Shown here one piece after another: positions 24,726-33,336 of a stretch of 39,934 nucleotides of DNA. The notes beneath the pieces were generated by a model. That model ran no database searches and had not been told where the DNA came from. It saw only the letters and a list, made by a program, of their open reading frames with translations. Numbering within the stretch: the stretch's first letter is position 1; each line of letters opens with the position of its first letter. The DNA comes from Desulfocurvus sp. (GTDB taxonomy: Bacteria > Desulfobacterota > Desulfovibrionia > Desulfovibrionales > Desulfovibrionaceae): NCBI RefSeq assembly GCF_023230885.1, contig NZ_JALNWM010000004.1:1-39934 (forward strand), given 5' to 3'. Made by a program: the position numbers and the translations under genes.

Positions 24726-26588
24726 CTAGTCGTCGTCCCCGTCGTCCGGGGGCTGGGGCGGCAGGGTGTCCTCGTCCTCGGCGTCCAGCTCCAGGTCTTC
24801 CTGGCGTTTGAGCAGCTCCTCGAAGCGGATGTCCGCGCCGAGGATGCCCTTGATGTTCAGGTCCTCGTCGTCCACCGGGGTGGCCACGGTCAGGCACAGC
24901 TTGCCCGTGAAGTGCGACTTGTAGAAGTCCGTGACGTGCATCTTGCCCGTGCGCATGGGCTCGACGAACCAGTCGCGGGTGGAGAAGTCGGTCTGGTGGT
25001 CGAAGGTCTTGTACTTGGGTTCGTCCTCGGGGTGGCACACGGAGCTGGCCACCAGGTGCCCCGTGGTGTCGATGAGGTAGATGTACTGGATGAAGGAATA
25101 GTCCTCCAGGAAGTCGTCCATGCAGCGTTCGACCTTGTCCGAGGACAGGCTCCTGATTTCGCAGTCCTGGGAGAGCTTGGTGATGATCTTGGCGGCCAGC
25201 TGGTGGGCGACCTTCTTCAGGTGCTCGAACTCGGAGACGAACAGCTCGGGCAGGTAGCGCTTGACCAGCACCTTCATCTCCTTGTTGGAGAAGGAGGTGG
25301 TCCGGCCGCGCTCGTAGGCGTCGGTTATGCGCTCGGCGATCTTGCCCACGGCGGGGTGGCGCTTGTCGATGGCGTCGGCCCCGCGCAGCTGCATGCTCTG
25401 GTTGATCCAGTAGGCCACCCCGGCGCGGCCCGACTTGTCGGTGATGATGATGGGCACCGGGCGGTTCAGGATGCGCCCGGTGTCGAAGATATTGTAGATT
25501 TCCTCGTTCTTGATCAGCCCGTCCACATGGATGCCCGCGCTGGTGGCGTTGAAGTCGCGCCCGGCGAAGGGGTAGTTGTCCGGGATGCGGTAATCCAGCT
25601 CGCGGGCGAAGTAGTCGGCGATTTCGGTGATGACCTCGGGGTGGGCCGCGTCGTCCTCGCCGGTGAGCGAGATGTATTCGATGACCAGCGCCTCGATGGG
25701 CGCGTTGCCCGTGCGCTCGCCAAAGCCGAGCAGGGTGCCGTTGGCCCCGGAGCAGCCGTAGAGCCAGGCCGTGGAGGCGTTGACCAGGACCTTGTGGAAG
25801 TCGTTGTGCCCGTGCCACTCCAGCCACTGCCCGGGCACCCCGGCCTCGTCGGTGAAGGCGCGCACGATCTTGGCCACCGAGCGCGGCAGGGCCGCCCCGG
25901 GGTAGGGCACGCCGAAGCCCAGGGTGTCGCACAGGCGGATCTTCACCGGCAGGCCGCTCTCCTCGGAGAGCTCCATCAGCTTGCGCGCGAAGGGGATGCA
26001 GAAGCCGTAGATGTCGGCGCGGGTCACGTCCTCGAAATGGCAGCGCGGGGTGATGCCCCATTCCAGGGCCGTGGAGACGATCTTCAGATAGTCCTCCATG
26101 GCCTGGCGGCGGTCCTTCTTGAGCTTCAGGTAGACATGGTAGTCCGACACCGAGGTCAGCATCCCGGTTTCCTTGAGACCCATGTCCTTGACGAGCTTCA
26201 GGTCGGCCTGGTTGGCGCGGATCCAGCCGGTGATCTCGGGGAACTTGTAGCCCTTTTCCAGGCAGCGTTCCACGGCGCGGCGGTCCTTTTCGGAGTAGAG
26301 GAAGAACTCGCTTTGGCGGATGAGCCCCGAGGTGCCGCCCAGGCGGTGGAGCATGTCGAAGATGGTTTCGATCTGCTTGACGGTATAGGGCGGGCGGGCC
26401 TGCTGGCCGTCGCGGAAGGTGGTGTCGGTGATGAACATGGGGTCGGCCGGGCGCGGCACGAGGAAGCTGTCGTCGAAGTTGATGCGCCCGATCTTGGAGT
26501 AGGGGAAGTTCTCGCGGTACAGCTCGGGGGTGTCCAGGTTCTGCAGGGCGTACTGCGTCTTCCAGCGGTTGAAATGCAAAAAGGGCAT
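24726..26588 (-). CDS. Re-citrate-synthase-like HMGL enzyme fused to a C-terminal Cache-type domain
   Basis: A 620-aa cytoplasmic protein. Residues about 51-305 form a DRE-TIM metallolyase barrel: ITDTTFRDGQQARPPYTV (53-70), RCHFEDVTRADIYGF (182-196), EWHGHNDFHKV (257-267, metal-binding His259 and His261) and GFGERTGN (288-295). An AGIHVDGLIKNEEIYNIFD segment (351-369) belongs to the lid region of isopropylmalate/homocitrate synthases. The wording best fits the clostridial Re-citrate synthase group (from memory), i.e. acetyl-CoA plus oxaloacetate to citrate. Residues about 475-600 add a separate domain with YIYLIDTTGHLVASS, DFSTRDWFVEPMRTGK and LNIKGILGADIRFEELL, the pattern of extracellular PDC/Cache sensor domains, yet no membrane segment is present. 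The tail is acidic. AGGAGG lies 10 nt before the ATG. Confidence 0.8.
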   Translation of the reverse strand: MPFLHFNRWKTQYALQNLDTPELYRENFPYSKIGRINFDDSFLVPRPADPMFITDTTFRDGQQARPPYTVKQIETIFDMLHRLGGTSGLIRQSEFFLYSEKDRRAVERCLEKGYKFPEITGWIRANQADLKLVKDMGLKETGMLTSVSDYHVYLKLKKDRRQAMEDYLKIVSTALEWGITPRCHFEDVTRADIYGFCIPFARKLMELSEESGLPVKIRLCDTLGFGVPYPGAALPRSVAKIVRAFTDEAGVPGQWLEWHGHNDFHKVLVNASTAWLYGCSGANGTLLGFGERTGNAPIEALVIEYISLTGEDDAAHPEVITEIADYFARELDYRIPDNYPFAGRDFNATSAGIHVDGLIKNEEIYNIFDTGRILNRPVPIIITDKSGRAGVAYWINQSMQLRGADAIDKRHPAVGKIAERITDAYERGRTTSFSNKEMKVLVKRYLPELFVSEFEHLKKVAHQLAAKIITKLSQDCEIRSLSSDKVERCMDDFLEDYSFIQYIYLIDTTGHLVASSVCHPEDEPKYKTFDHQTDFSTRDWFVEPMRTGKMHVTDFYKSHFTGKLCLTVATPVDDEDLNIKGILGADIRFEELLKRQEDLELDAEDEDTLPPQPPDDGDDD

Positions 26589-26707
26589 GGGGGCGGTTCC
26601 TCCTCGTGGGGGAGTGGGCTGTTTGCGGGCGGCGGCGCCGCCGGGTCATCATCCATCAGAACGGCCCGCGGGGCAAGGCGGCAGCGGGGGCGCGGCCCGG
26701 ATTGCCG

Positions 26708-27472
26708 CTAGCGGGGCCCGGGGGCCAGGCTCTGGCGCTCCTCGCGGGCTTCCGGGCAGCCCGGGGCCAGGGCCTCGGCCCGGTCCAGGGCCCGGGTGGC
26801 CTCGTCGGGCCAGCCGCCCCGGCGCAGGCTGCGGGCCGCCAGCACATACATGCGCTGGGGCCGGGTGCCGTAGATGCGGCCCACGAGGTTCTGGTAGTCG
26901 GCCCCGAAGACCTCGCGCACCAAGTCGTTCTGGGCGAAGAGGAAGCGCGCCAGCAGCTCGTTGTCCGCGTGCAGGGGCAGGTATTCGGCGAACAGCCGCC
27001 GGCAGATGGACAGCAGGAAGCGGATGCGGTTGACCTCGCGCTGGATGCTCTCGTTGGTCTGGTCCAGGACGCCGAAGAGGTCGTCGCCGATGCTCGAGCC
27101 CCGCCCGTTGCGGTCCTGGTGGCGCATTTTGCGGAACCAGGGCGCGTAGGTCTGCTGCTGGTAGGCGTCCTCGCGCAGCTTCATGGCGTCGTGGAAGATG
27201 TAGCCCACGCTCCAGTCCAGAAACTGGCCCAGGCGCCGGGCCCCGGGGCGGTCGTCGTGCTTGAAGAGCACATGGGCCGTGTCCTTGAGGTGCCACAGCA
27301 GGCCCTTGTTCATTTCCTGGCCCAGCAGGTGGGAGAGCAGCGCGAAATCCACATGGCCGCTGCGGTCCAGCAGGCGGAAGCCCGATTCCAGCTCGCGGCT
27401 GGCGAGGCAGAAGTCGCGCAGCACGTCGCGCACGAACTCGGGCAGCTTGGCCGTGATCCACTTCTTGGACAT
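26708..27472 (-). CDS. Unknown protein with a C-terminal TPR-like segment
   Basis: I do not recognise this 254-aa protein. It is predicted soluble and mainly helical, rich in charged and aromatic residues, with no signal peptide or membrane segment. Notable stretches are GQEMNKGLLWHLKDTAHVLF (51-70), a Gln-rich EDAYQQQTYAPWFRKM (101-116), and a C-terminal run from 206 to 237 (RMYVLAARSLRRGGWPDEAT and on) resembling one tetratricopeptide repeat. It starts 50 bp after topA and 119 bp before the Re-citrate-synthase-like gene, all on one strand, so co-transcription with topA is likely. Codon use and the ATG at 27472 look genuine. Confidence 0.65.
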   Translation of the reverse strand: MSKKWITAKLPEFVRDVLRDFCLASRELESGFRLLDRSGHVDFALLSHLLGQEMNKGLLWHLKDTAHVLFKHDDRPGARRLGQFLDWSVGYIFHDAMKLREDAYQQQTYAPWFRKMRHQDRNGRGSSIGDDLFGVLDQTNESIQREVNRIRFLLSICRRLFAEYLPLHADNELLARFLFAQNDLVREVFGADYQNLVGRIYGTRPQRMYVLAARSLRRGGWPDEATRALDRAEALAPGCPEAREERQSLAPGPR

Positions 27473-27522
27473 GCGTGCTGGGCTCTCTTGCCCCTGGGGG
27501 CGGCGGCGCGTCCGGCGCCGGG

Positions 27523-29772
27523 CTATTCGTCCAGGTCCTGGGTGTGGCGGCAGGCCTTGTTGGGGCAGGCCAGGTGCCGCCCCCGGGCCTTGGTGCTCTT
27601 CTCTTCGAGGATGGGCGAGCCGCAGGCCGGGCAGGGCGTCTGCACCGGCTTGTTCCACAGGGCGTAGTCGCACTCGGGGTAGCGGCTGCACGAGAAGAAC
27701 AGCTTGCCCCGGCGCGAGGACTTCTCCACCAGTTCGCCCTTGCCGCATTGCGGGCAGGGCACGCCCGTGGAAAAGGGCTCGGCGTAGGTGCAGTCGGGGT
27801 AGTTGTTGCAGGCGATGAAGCGGCTGCCCGTGCGCGCGTTCTTGATCACCAGGTCCCCGCCGCAGTCGGGGCAGGCGCGCCCGACCTTTTCGGGCTCGAC
27901 CCGCGCGGCCTCGACGATCTCGATGCGGCCTTCCTCGTTGCGCGTGAAGTTCTTGGTGTTGCGGCAGTCGGGGTAGCCCGTGCAGGCCAGGAAGGTGCCC
28001 GCGCGGCCGAACTTGATGACCATGGGCTTGCCGCAGACCTCGCAGACGACCCCGGTGTCCAGCCCGGCCTTGACCCGGCGCATGTCCTTGCGGGCCTGCT
28101 CCAGGGCGGGGTAGAAGTCGGCGGTGAAGTCCTTGAGCAGCGCGATCCAGTCCTGCTGGCCGTCGGCGACCTTGTCCAGGCCCTCCTCCATGCCCGCGGT
28201 GAAGCCCACGTCCATGAGCTGGGGGAAGTGCTCGCTCAGCAGGTCGCTGACCACCACGCCCAGGTCCGTGGGCGCGAAGCGCTTGTTGACCTGCTCCACA
28301 TACTCGCGGCCCAGGATGGTCGAGATGATGGCCGCGTAGGTCGAGGGGCGGCCGATGCCGCGCTCCTCCAGTTCGCGCACCAGGGATGCCTCGTTGTAGC
28401 GCGGCGGGGGCTGGGTGAACTTCTGCTCCTTGGAGAAGTCGGCCAGGGTCAGCTCCTGTCCGGGCTCCAGGCGCGGCAGCTCGTTGTCCGGCCCCTGCTC
28501 GTCGTCCTGTCCGCCCAGGACCCTGAGGAAGCCCGGGAAGAGCATCCGCTCGCCCGTGGCGCGCCACAGGGTCGTGCCGGCGGCGATGTCCACGGTGGTG
28601 TCCCAGAAGCGGGCGGCGGCCATTTGCGAGGCCACGAAGCGGCGCCAGATGAGCTTGTAGAGCTGGAACTGCTCGGCGGGCAGGGCGGCCTGCACGTCCT
28701 CGGGGGTGATGGCCACGTCCACCGGGCGGATGGCCTCGTGGGCGTCCTGGGCCGAGGCCTTGGTCTTGAAGTGGCGGGCCTTGGGCGGGTAGAACTCTGC
28801 GCCGAAGCGCTCGACGATGAACTCGCGGGCCGCGTCGCGGGCGTCGTCGGCGATGCGCACCGAGTCGGTACGCATGTAGGTGATCAGCGCGGTCAGGCCC
28901 CGGTCGCCGCCAAGCTCCACGCCCTCGTACAGGCGCTGGGCCGCGCCCATGGTCTTCTTGGCCGAGTAGCCCAGGCGGCGGTTGGCGTCCTGTTGCAGGG
29001 TGGAGGTGATGTAGGGCGGGGCGGGCTGGCGGGTGCGCTCCTTCTGGGCCACGTCGGCCACGACGAAGGGCCCCCTGCGGGCCTCGTCCTCCACGGCCTG
29101 GGCGGCCCGGGCGTCGCCCACCTCGGCCTTCTTGCCGTCGACCCGGGCCAGGTCGGCCACGAAGACGGGCGGCTCGGGCCCGGCCAGGGTGGCCCGCAGC
29201 ACCCAGTACTCCTCGGGCACGAAGGCCAGGCGCTCCTTCTCGCGGTCCACGATGAGCTTGAGGGCCACGGACTGCACACGCCCGGCGGAGATGCCGCTCT
29301 TGACCTTCTTCCACAGCAGCGGGGAGACCTTGTAGCCCACCAGCCGGTCGAGCACGCGCCGGGCCTGCTGGGAGTTGAACAGGTCCTGGTTCAGCTCGCG
29401 GGGGTGCTCCAGGGCCTCGCGCACGGCCCGGGCGGTGATCTCGTTGAACTGGATGCGGCTTATGGCCTTGCTCTTGTCCTTGATCAGCTCGGCCACATGC
29501 CAGGCGATGGCCTCGCCCTCGCGGTCGGGGTCCGGGGCGAGGTAGACGTTGTCGGCCTTGGCCGCTGCGCTGGTCAGCCGGTCCACGACCTTTTCCTTGC
29601 CGCCGATGATGCGGTACTCGGGCTCGAAGGTGTCCTCGTCCACGCCCAGGGCCTTGGGCGGCAGGTCGCGGACATGGCCCACGGAGGCTTCCACGGCGTA
29701 GTTGCGCCCCAGGAACTTCTTGATGGTCTTCACCTTGGCCGGGGACTCGACGATGATCAGGCTTTTGCTCAT
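27523..29772 (-). CDS. topA: DNA topoisomerase I
   Basis: Relaxes negative supercoils (type IA). The 749-aa protein opens with the TOPRIM domain, MSKSLIIVESPAKVKTIKKF (1-20), and APDPDREGEAIAWH near 85-98. The active-site tyrosine is Tyr299 in LITYMRTDSVRI. Four C-terminal zinc-ribbon modules follow from about 565: CEVCGKPM...CTGYPDC, CPDCGGD...CNNYPDC, CPQCGKG...CSRYPEC and CPACGS...CPNKACRH. The start at 29772 is set by the universal MSKSLIIVESPAK terminus; the frame open further upstream is rejected. Divergent from era across 164 bp. Confidence 0.96.
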   Translation of the reverse strand: MSKSLIIVESPAKVKTIKKFLGRNYAVEASVGHVRDLPPKALGVDEDTFEPEYRIIGGKEKVVDRLTSAAAKADNVYLAPDPDREGEAIAWHVAELIKDKSKAISRIQFNEITARAVREALEHPRELNQDLFNSQQARRVLDRLVGYKVSPLLWKKVKSGISAGRVQSVALKLIVDREKERLAFVPEEYWVLRATLAGPEPPVFVADLARVDGKKAEVGDARAAQAVEDEARRGPFVVADVAQKERTRQPAPPYITSTLQQDANRRLGYSAKKTMGAAQRLYEGVELGGDRGLTALITYMRTDSVRIADDARDAAREFIVERFGAEFYPPKARHFKTKASAQDAHEAIRPVDVAITPEDVQAALPAEQFQLYKLIWRRFVASQMAAARFWDTTVDIAAGTTLWRATGERMLFPGFLRVLGGQDDEQGPDNELPRLEPGQELTLADFSKEQKFTQPPPRYNEASLVRELEERGIGRPSTYAAIISTILGREYVEQVNKRFAPTDLGVVVSDLLSEHFPQLMDVGFTAGMEEGLDKVADGQQDWIALLKDFTADFYPALEQARKDMRRVKAGLDTGVVCEVCGKPMVIKFGRAGTFLACTGYPDCRNTKNFTRNEEGRIEIVEAARVEPEKVGRACPDCGGDLVIKNARTGSRFIACNNYPDCTYAEPFSTGVPCPQCGKGELVEKSSRRGKLFFSCSRYPECDYALWNKPVQTPCPACGSPILEEKSTKARGRHLACPNKACRHTQDLDE

Positions 29773-29862
29773 AGATGAGGGTTCCGATAGCCGAAGGCCC
29801 GCCCCAAGGCAAGCCTTGCATTTCAAGATGAATTGGTGGACTTTCGCAATTTCGCGCGCAAG

Positions 29863-29895
29863 TGTATAGGGTATATCATCGCCGCGCGGAGTCAA
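29863..29895 (-). promoter_or_regulatory. Candidate topA promoter zone in the topA-era gap
   Basis: Minus strand: TTGACT (29890-29895), then a rare AT-rich stretch. Possible -10s are TACCCT (16-nt spacer) or TATACC (14-nt spacer, 29870-29875). The same AT-rich island could serve era on the plus strand, but I see no good -35 for it. Confidence 0.4.
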
Positions 29896-29936
29896 CCGGC
29901 CCGGCCCGGGCCGCCCCCAGGGAGCAGCAACCAGGC

Positions 29937-30860
29937 ATGAGCACGAACGAAACGTCCTTCCGCTTCGGGACGGTGGCCCTGCTCGGGCCGCCCAACGCGG
30001 GCAAGTCGACCCTGCTGAACACCGTGCTCGGGCAGAAGGTGGCCATCGTCACCCCCAAGCCCCAGACCACGCGCAACCAGATCACGGGCATCCGCACCGA
30101 GGAGCGCGCGCAGATCGTCTTTCTCGACACCCCGGGCGTGCACCGCATGAAGGGGCGCATGAACCGTTTCCTGAACCTCGCGGCCTGGCAGGCCGTGGAG
30201 CGGGCCGACGCGGTGGTGGTCCTGGTCGACGCGGACCTCTACGCCAGGAAGCCGGCCCTGCTGGACAAGGAACTCGCGCCCCTGGCGGAGGGCGTGCGCC
30301 GCCTGGCCCAGCCGGTGCTCGTGGCGGTGAACAAGACCGACCTTGTGCGCGACAAGGCCGCGCTCCTGCCCGTGATGCGCGCCCTGGGCGAGCTGTGGCC
30401 GCAGGCCGAGCTGTTCCCGGTGTCGGCCGCCACGGGCCAGGGCGTGGCCGAGCTGCTGGACGCCGTGCGCCCCGCCCTGCCCGAGGGCGAGGCCCTGTTC
30501 CCCGAGGACCAGCTCTCCACCCTGTCCCTGCGCTTTTTGGCCGCCGAGGCCATCCGCGAGCAGCTCTTTCTGGCCCTGCGCCAGGAGCTGCCCTATTCCG
30601 TGGCCGTGGAGATCGAGCAGTGGGAAGAGGACGAGGACGGCCTGACGCGCATCGGCGGGCTGATCTGGGTCGGACGCGACAGCCACAAGGCCATGGTCAT
30701 CGGCAAGGGCGGCCAGACCCTCAAGGCCGTGGGCCAGGCCGCGCGCCAGGAACTCAAGGCCCTGGTGGGCGGCAAGGTCCACCTGGAGCTGTGGGTCAAG
30801 GTCCGCCGCGACTGGACCGAGGACCCGCACTTCCTGCGCGGCCTGGGCCTGGGGGACTAG
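29937..30860 (+). CDS. era: GTPase Era
   Basis: Essential GTPase in 30S ribosome assembly. The 307-aa protein has G1 GPPNAGKST (17-25), G2 around KPQTTRN (41-47), G3 DTPGVH (64-69) and G4 NKTD near 132-135. A C-terminal KH RNA-binding domain contains VIGKGGQTLKAVG near 259-271. The ATG at 29937 gives the usual MSTNETSFRFG start; an upstream open frame (MYRVYHRR) is rejected. It is the first plus-strand gene after the divergent topA and is followed by a hairpin-rich 107-bp gap and the yggS-type gene. Confidence 0.95.
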   Translation: MSTNETSFRFGTVALLGPPNAGKSTLLNTVLGQKVAIVTPKPQTTRNQITGIRTEERAQIVFLDTPGVHRMKGRMNRFLNLAAWQAVERADAVVVLVDADLYARKPALLDKELAPLAEGVRRLAQPVLVAVNKTDLVRDKAALLPVMRALGELWPQAELFPVSAATGQGVAELLDAVRPALPEGEALFPEDQLSTLSLRFLAAEAIREQLFLALRQELPYSVAVEIEQWEEDEDGLTRIGGLIWVGRDSHKAMVIGKGGQTLKAVGQAARQELKALVGGKVHLELWVKVRRDWTEDPHFLRGLGLGD

Positions 30861-30877
30861 GGCGGGGTAATCGTGGG

Positions 30878-30944
30878 CGGCCTTCGGGCCGATAGGAACA
30901 AAAGGACCGGACTTGCGGGCCGCCTGCGCGCTGGCGGCCCGCAA
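30878..30944 (+). promoter_or_regulatory. Two hairpins between era and the YggS-type gene
   Basis: CGGCC-TTCG-GGCCG (30878-30891) is a stem with the stable UUCG tetraloop. TTGCGGGCCGCC (30913-30924) then pairs perfectly with GGCGGCCCGCAA (30933-30944) over an 8-nt loop. The second ends 23 nt before the next start codon. They could protect the era 3' end or tune expression of the downstream motor genes. No U-tract follows. Confidence 0.45.
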
Positions 30945-30967
30945 AGACGCAAAGGAAGAAGAGGACA

Positions 30968-31678
30968 GTGCACGACGACATGCAAACGGATATCGCCCGG
31001 CGGCTGGCGGAGCTGCGCGGGGAGATCGGCGCGGCGGCGCGCGAGTCGGGGCGCCGCCCCGAGGATGTGACCCTGGTGGCGGTGTCCAAGTGGCACCCGG
31101 CGGCCGCCGTGCGCGCGGCGGCCCTGGCCGGGCAGCGCGACTTCGGCGAGAACTATGTGCAGGAGGCCCTGGCCAAGCAGGACGAGCTGGCCGGGCTCGG
31201 CCTGCGCTGGCACTTCACCGGGGCCTTGCAGAGCAACAAGGCCAAGTTTCTTCCCGGGCGCTTCGTGCTGGTGCATACCATCGACTCGGAGAAACTGGCC
31301 CGGACATTGCATGACCGCATCGCGGCAGCCTGCGCCCCGGTACAGGACGTGCTCATAGAGGTCAATCTGGCGCGGGAGAGTCAGAAAGCGGGCGTTGCCG
31401 AAGCCGACCTTCCCGGGCTGGCCGACACCCTGGCCGGCCTGGGGACCATGCGCCTGACCGGGCTCATGGCCCTCCCGCCCTTCGACCTGGCCCCCGAGGC
31501 CCGCCGACCGCTGTTCGCCCGGCTGCGCACCCTGCGCGAGGGCCTGGAGCGGCGCCTGGGCCACGGCCTCCCCGTCCTGTCCATGGGCATGACGGACGAT
31601 TTCCGCCAGGCGATCCTGGAGGGGGCGACGGTGGTCCGGGTGGGCACGCGCATCTTCGGCGCGCGTCCGCGAAAGTAG
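30968..31678 (+). CDS. YggS/PLPBP-family pyridoxal-phosphate homeostasis protein
   Basis: PLP-binding TIM-barrel protein without known catalytic activity that helps manage free PLP. The 236-aa protein has the PLP lysine in LVAVSKWHP (36-44, Lys41), FGENYVQEA (58-66), a TGALQSNKAKF segment and the C-terminal LSMGMTDDFRQAI and VRVGTRIFGARP. The usual GHLQSNK histidine is Ala here. The GTG start at 30968 has a purine-rich GGAAG site 9 nt upstream; an ATG at 30980 is the alternative and would give 232 aa. motA follows after 36 bp, so this gene may lead the motor transcript. Confidence 0.88.
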   Translation: MHDDMQTDIARRLAELRGEIGAAARESGRRPEDVTLVAVSKWHPAAAVRAAALAGQRDFGENYVQEALAKQDELAGLGLRWHFTGALQSNKAKFLPGRFVLVHTIDSEKLARTLHDRIAAACAPVQDVLIEVNLARESQKAGVAEADLPGLADTLAGLGTMRLTGLMALPPFDLAPEARRPLFARLRTLREGLERRLGHGLPVLSMGMTDDFRQAILEGATVVRVGTRIFGARPRK

Positions 31679-31714
31679 GCAAACCGCAAGGGGCCGCGCA
31701 GGCAAGAGGGATTC

Positions 31715-32479
31715 ATGGATCTCGCAACCGTAATCGGGCTGGTCATCTCCTTCGGCCTGGTGGCCGCGGCCATCATCACCGGCGGCACGCCGCTGATCTT
31801 CATCGACGTGCCGTCCATGCTCATCGTCTTCGGCGGCACCATCGGCGCCACCCTGGTCACCTTCCCCCTGCCCAAGATGCTCACGGTCATCGCCGTGACT
31901 CGCAACACGTTCTTCTCGTCCCTGGAGAGCCCCGCGGAGATCATCGAGAAGTTCATGGACTACGCCAACCGCGCCCGGCGCGAGGGCATCCTGTCCCTGG
32001 AGCCGATCATCAAGGAGATCGACGACTTCTATCTGCGCAAGGGCTTGCAGCTCACCGTGGACGGCCTGGAGCCCCAGACCATCCAGGAGGTGCTGGAAAC
32101 CGAGATCCAGTACCTGGAGGAGCGCCACGAAACCGGCGCCGAGCTGCTGCTGACCCTGGGCACCTATGCCCCGGCCATGGGCATGATCGGCACGGTCATC
32201 GGCCTGGTGCAGATGCTCCAGACCATGAACGACCCCTCCACCATCGGCCCGGCCATGGCCGTGGCGCTGATCACCACCTTCTACGGCGCGCTGCTGGCCA
32301 ACCTGGTCTTCAACCCCATGGCGGGCAAGCTCAAGGGGCGCAGCAAGGAGGAGGTCCTGCTCAAGGAGATGGTCCTGCTCGGCATCCTGTCCATCTCCAA
32401 GGGCGAGAACCCGCGCATCATCGAGGAGAAGCTGTCCAGCTTCCTGCCGCCCAAGGTCCGCAAGCAGGAAGCGGCCTAG
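31715..32479 (+). CDS. motA: Flagellar stator protein MotA (PomA-like)
   Basis: Stator subunit that couples ion flow to rotor torque. The 254-aa inner-membrane protein has four hydrophobic segments (about 4-22, 30-50, 148-170, 180-200). Arg89 and Glu96 in the cytoplasmic loop stand where rotor-interacting charges are expected, and Pro153 and Pro201 match the conserved prolines. APAMGMIGTVIGLVQML (152-168) and PAMAVALITTFYGALLANLV (179-198) resemble sodium-driven PomA rather than proton-driven E. coli MotA, including the threonines. Sodium coupling is an inference. GAGG precedes the ATG; motB starts 14 bp downstream. Confidence 0.92.
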   Translation: MDLATVIGLVISFGLVAAAIITGGTPLIFIDVPSMLIVFGGTIGATLVTFPLPKMLTVIAVTRNTFFSSLESPAEIIEKFMDYANRARREGILSLEPIIKEIDDFYLRKGLQLTVDGLEPQTIQEVLETEIQYLEERHETGAELLLTLGTYAPAMGMIGTVIGLVQMLQTMNDPSTIGPAMAVALITTFYGALLANLVFNPMAGKLKGRSKEEVLLKEMVLLGILSISKGENPRIIEEKLSSFLPPKVRKQEAA

Positions 32480-32493
32480 GCCCGGAGCGCAGC

Positions 32494-33333
32494 ATGGCCC
32501 GCAAGGAGAAGCAGGAAAAACCCCAGGGGCAGCCCGGCTGGCTGATCACCTTCTCGGACATGATGACCCTCATGCTGACCTTCTTCGTGCTCCTGGTGAG
32601 CATGGCCGTGCTCGACGAACGGCGCAAGCTGGTGGTCCTGGGGTCGATCATCGGCACCTTCGGCGTGGGCCGCCAGGGCCACGACGTGCTCTCCCAGCGC
32701 GACCGGCGCACCTCCGTGGAGCCCGGGCCCATGGAGATGGACAGCATCAACGACCTCGAGCCCCTGCGCGAGATGATCTGGGAGGACATCGAGGACGACC
32801 TGGACTTCGCCTCCAGCAAGTTCGTGCAGGTGTTCTCCATCCCCGACGACGTGCTCTTCGAGCCCGGGGGCGCGAACCTGCGGCCCCGGGGGCGGCAGAT
32901 CCTGGAGGCGGCCCTGCCGGTGTTCCTCCAGGTGCGCGTGCCGCTGCTCCTGGCCGGGCACACCTCGACCCTGCGCGACGAGGAGCAGGAGTCCTTCCGC
33001 GTGGAGGACCTGGACCAGAGCATGGACCTTTCCTGGCGGCTGTCCTTCACCCGGGTGATGACGGTCTACCGCTTCCTGACCGCCGCGGGCATGGACCCGG
33101 AGATGCTGCGCGTGGAGGCTTTCGGCCGCTTCCATCCCCGGCACACGGTGCTGACCGCCGACGGGCGGCGCAAGAACCGCCGGGTGGACATCATCCTGGA
33201 CAAGCGCAACGCGCAGTGGCAGGCGCACATGGGCCTTTTGCACCAGCCCGGGGCCGAGGAGGTTTTCGAGTACAAGGACTTCATCTTCCGCTTCGAGAAC
33301 CGGGGGGCGCCCGGCGCGCCCGAGGGGCCCTAG
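32494..33333 (+). CDS. motB: Flagellar stator protein MotB (first copy)
   Basis: Ion-channel and anchoring subunit. The 279-aa protein has a short basic N terminus and one membrane helix, WLITFSDMMTLMLTFFVLLV (16-35), carrying the essential channel aspartate (Asp22). A linker with an acidic patch follows, then a C-terminal OmpA-like peptidoglycan-binding domain. The latter begins about residue 105 (VLFEPGGANLRPRGRQIL) and ends with RRKNRRVDIIL. The C-terminal 30 residues past this motif are extra. A second OmpA/MotB paralogue begins 3 nt after its stop. Confidence 0.92.
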   Translation: MARKEKQEKPQGQPGWLITFSDMMTLMLTFFVLLVSMAVLDERRKLVVLGSIIGTFGVGRQGHDVLSQRDRRTSVEPGPMEMDSINDLEPLREMIWEDIEDDLDFASSKFVQVFSIPDDVLFEPGGANLRPRGRQILEAALPVFLQVRVPLLLAGHTSTLRDEEQESFRVEDLDQSMDLSWRLSFTRVMTVYRFLTAAGMDPEMLRVEAFGRFHPRHTVLTADGRRKNRRVDIILDKRNAQWQAHMGLLHQPGAEEVFEYKDFIFRFENRGAPGAPEGP

Positions 33334-33336
33334 GCC

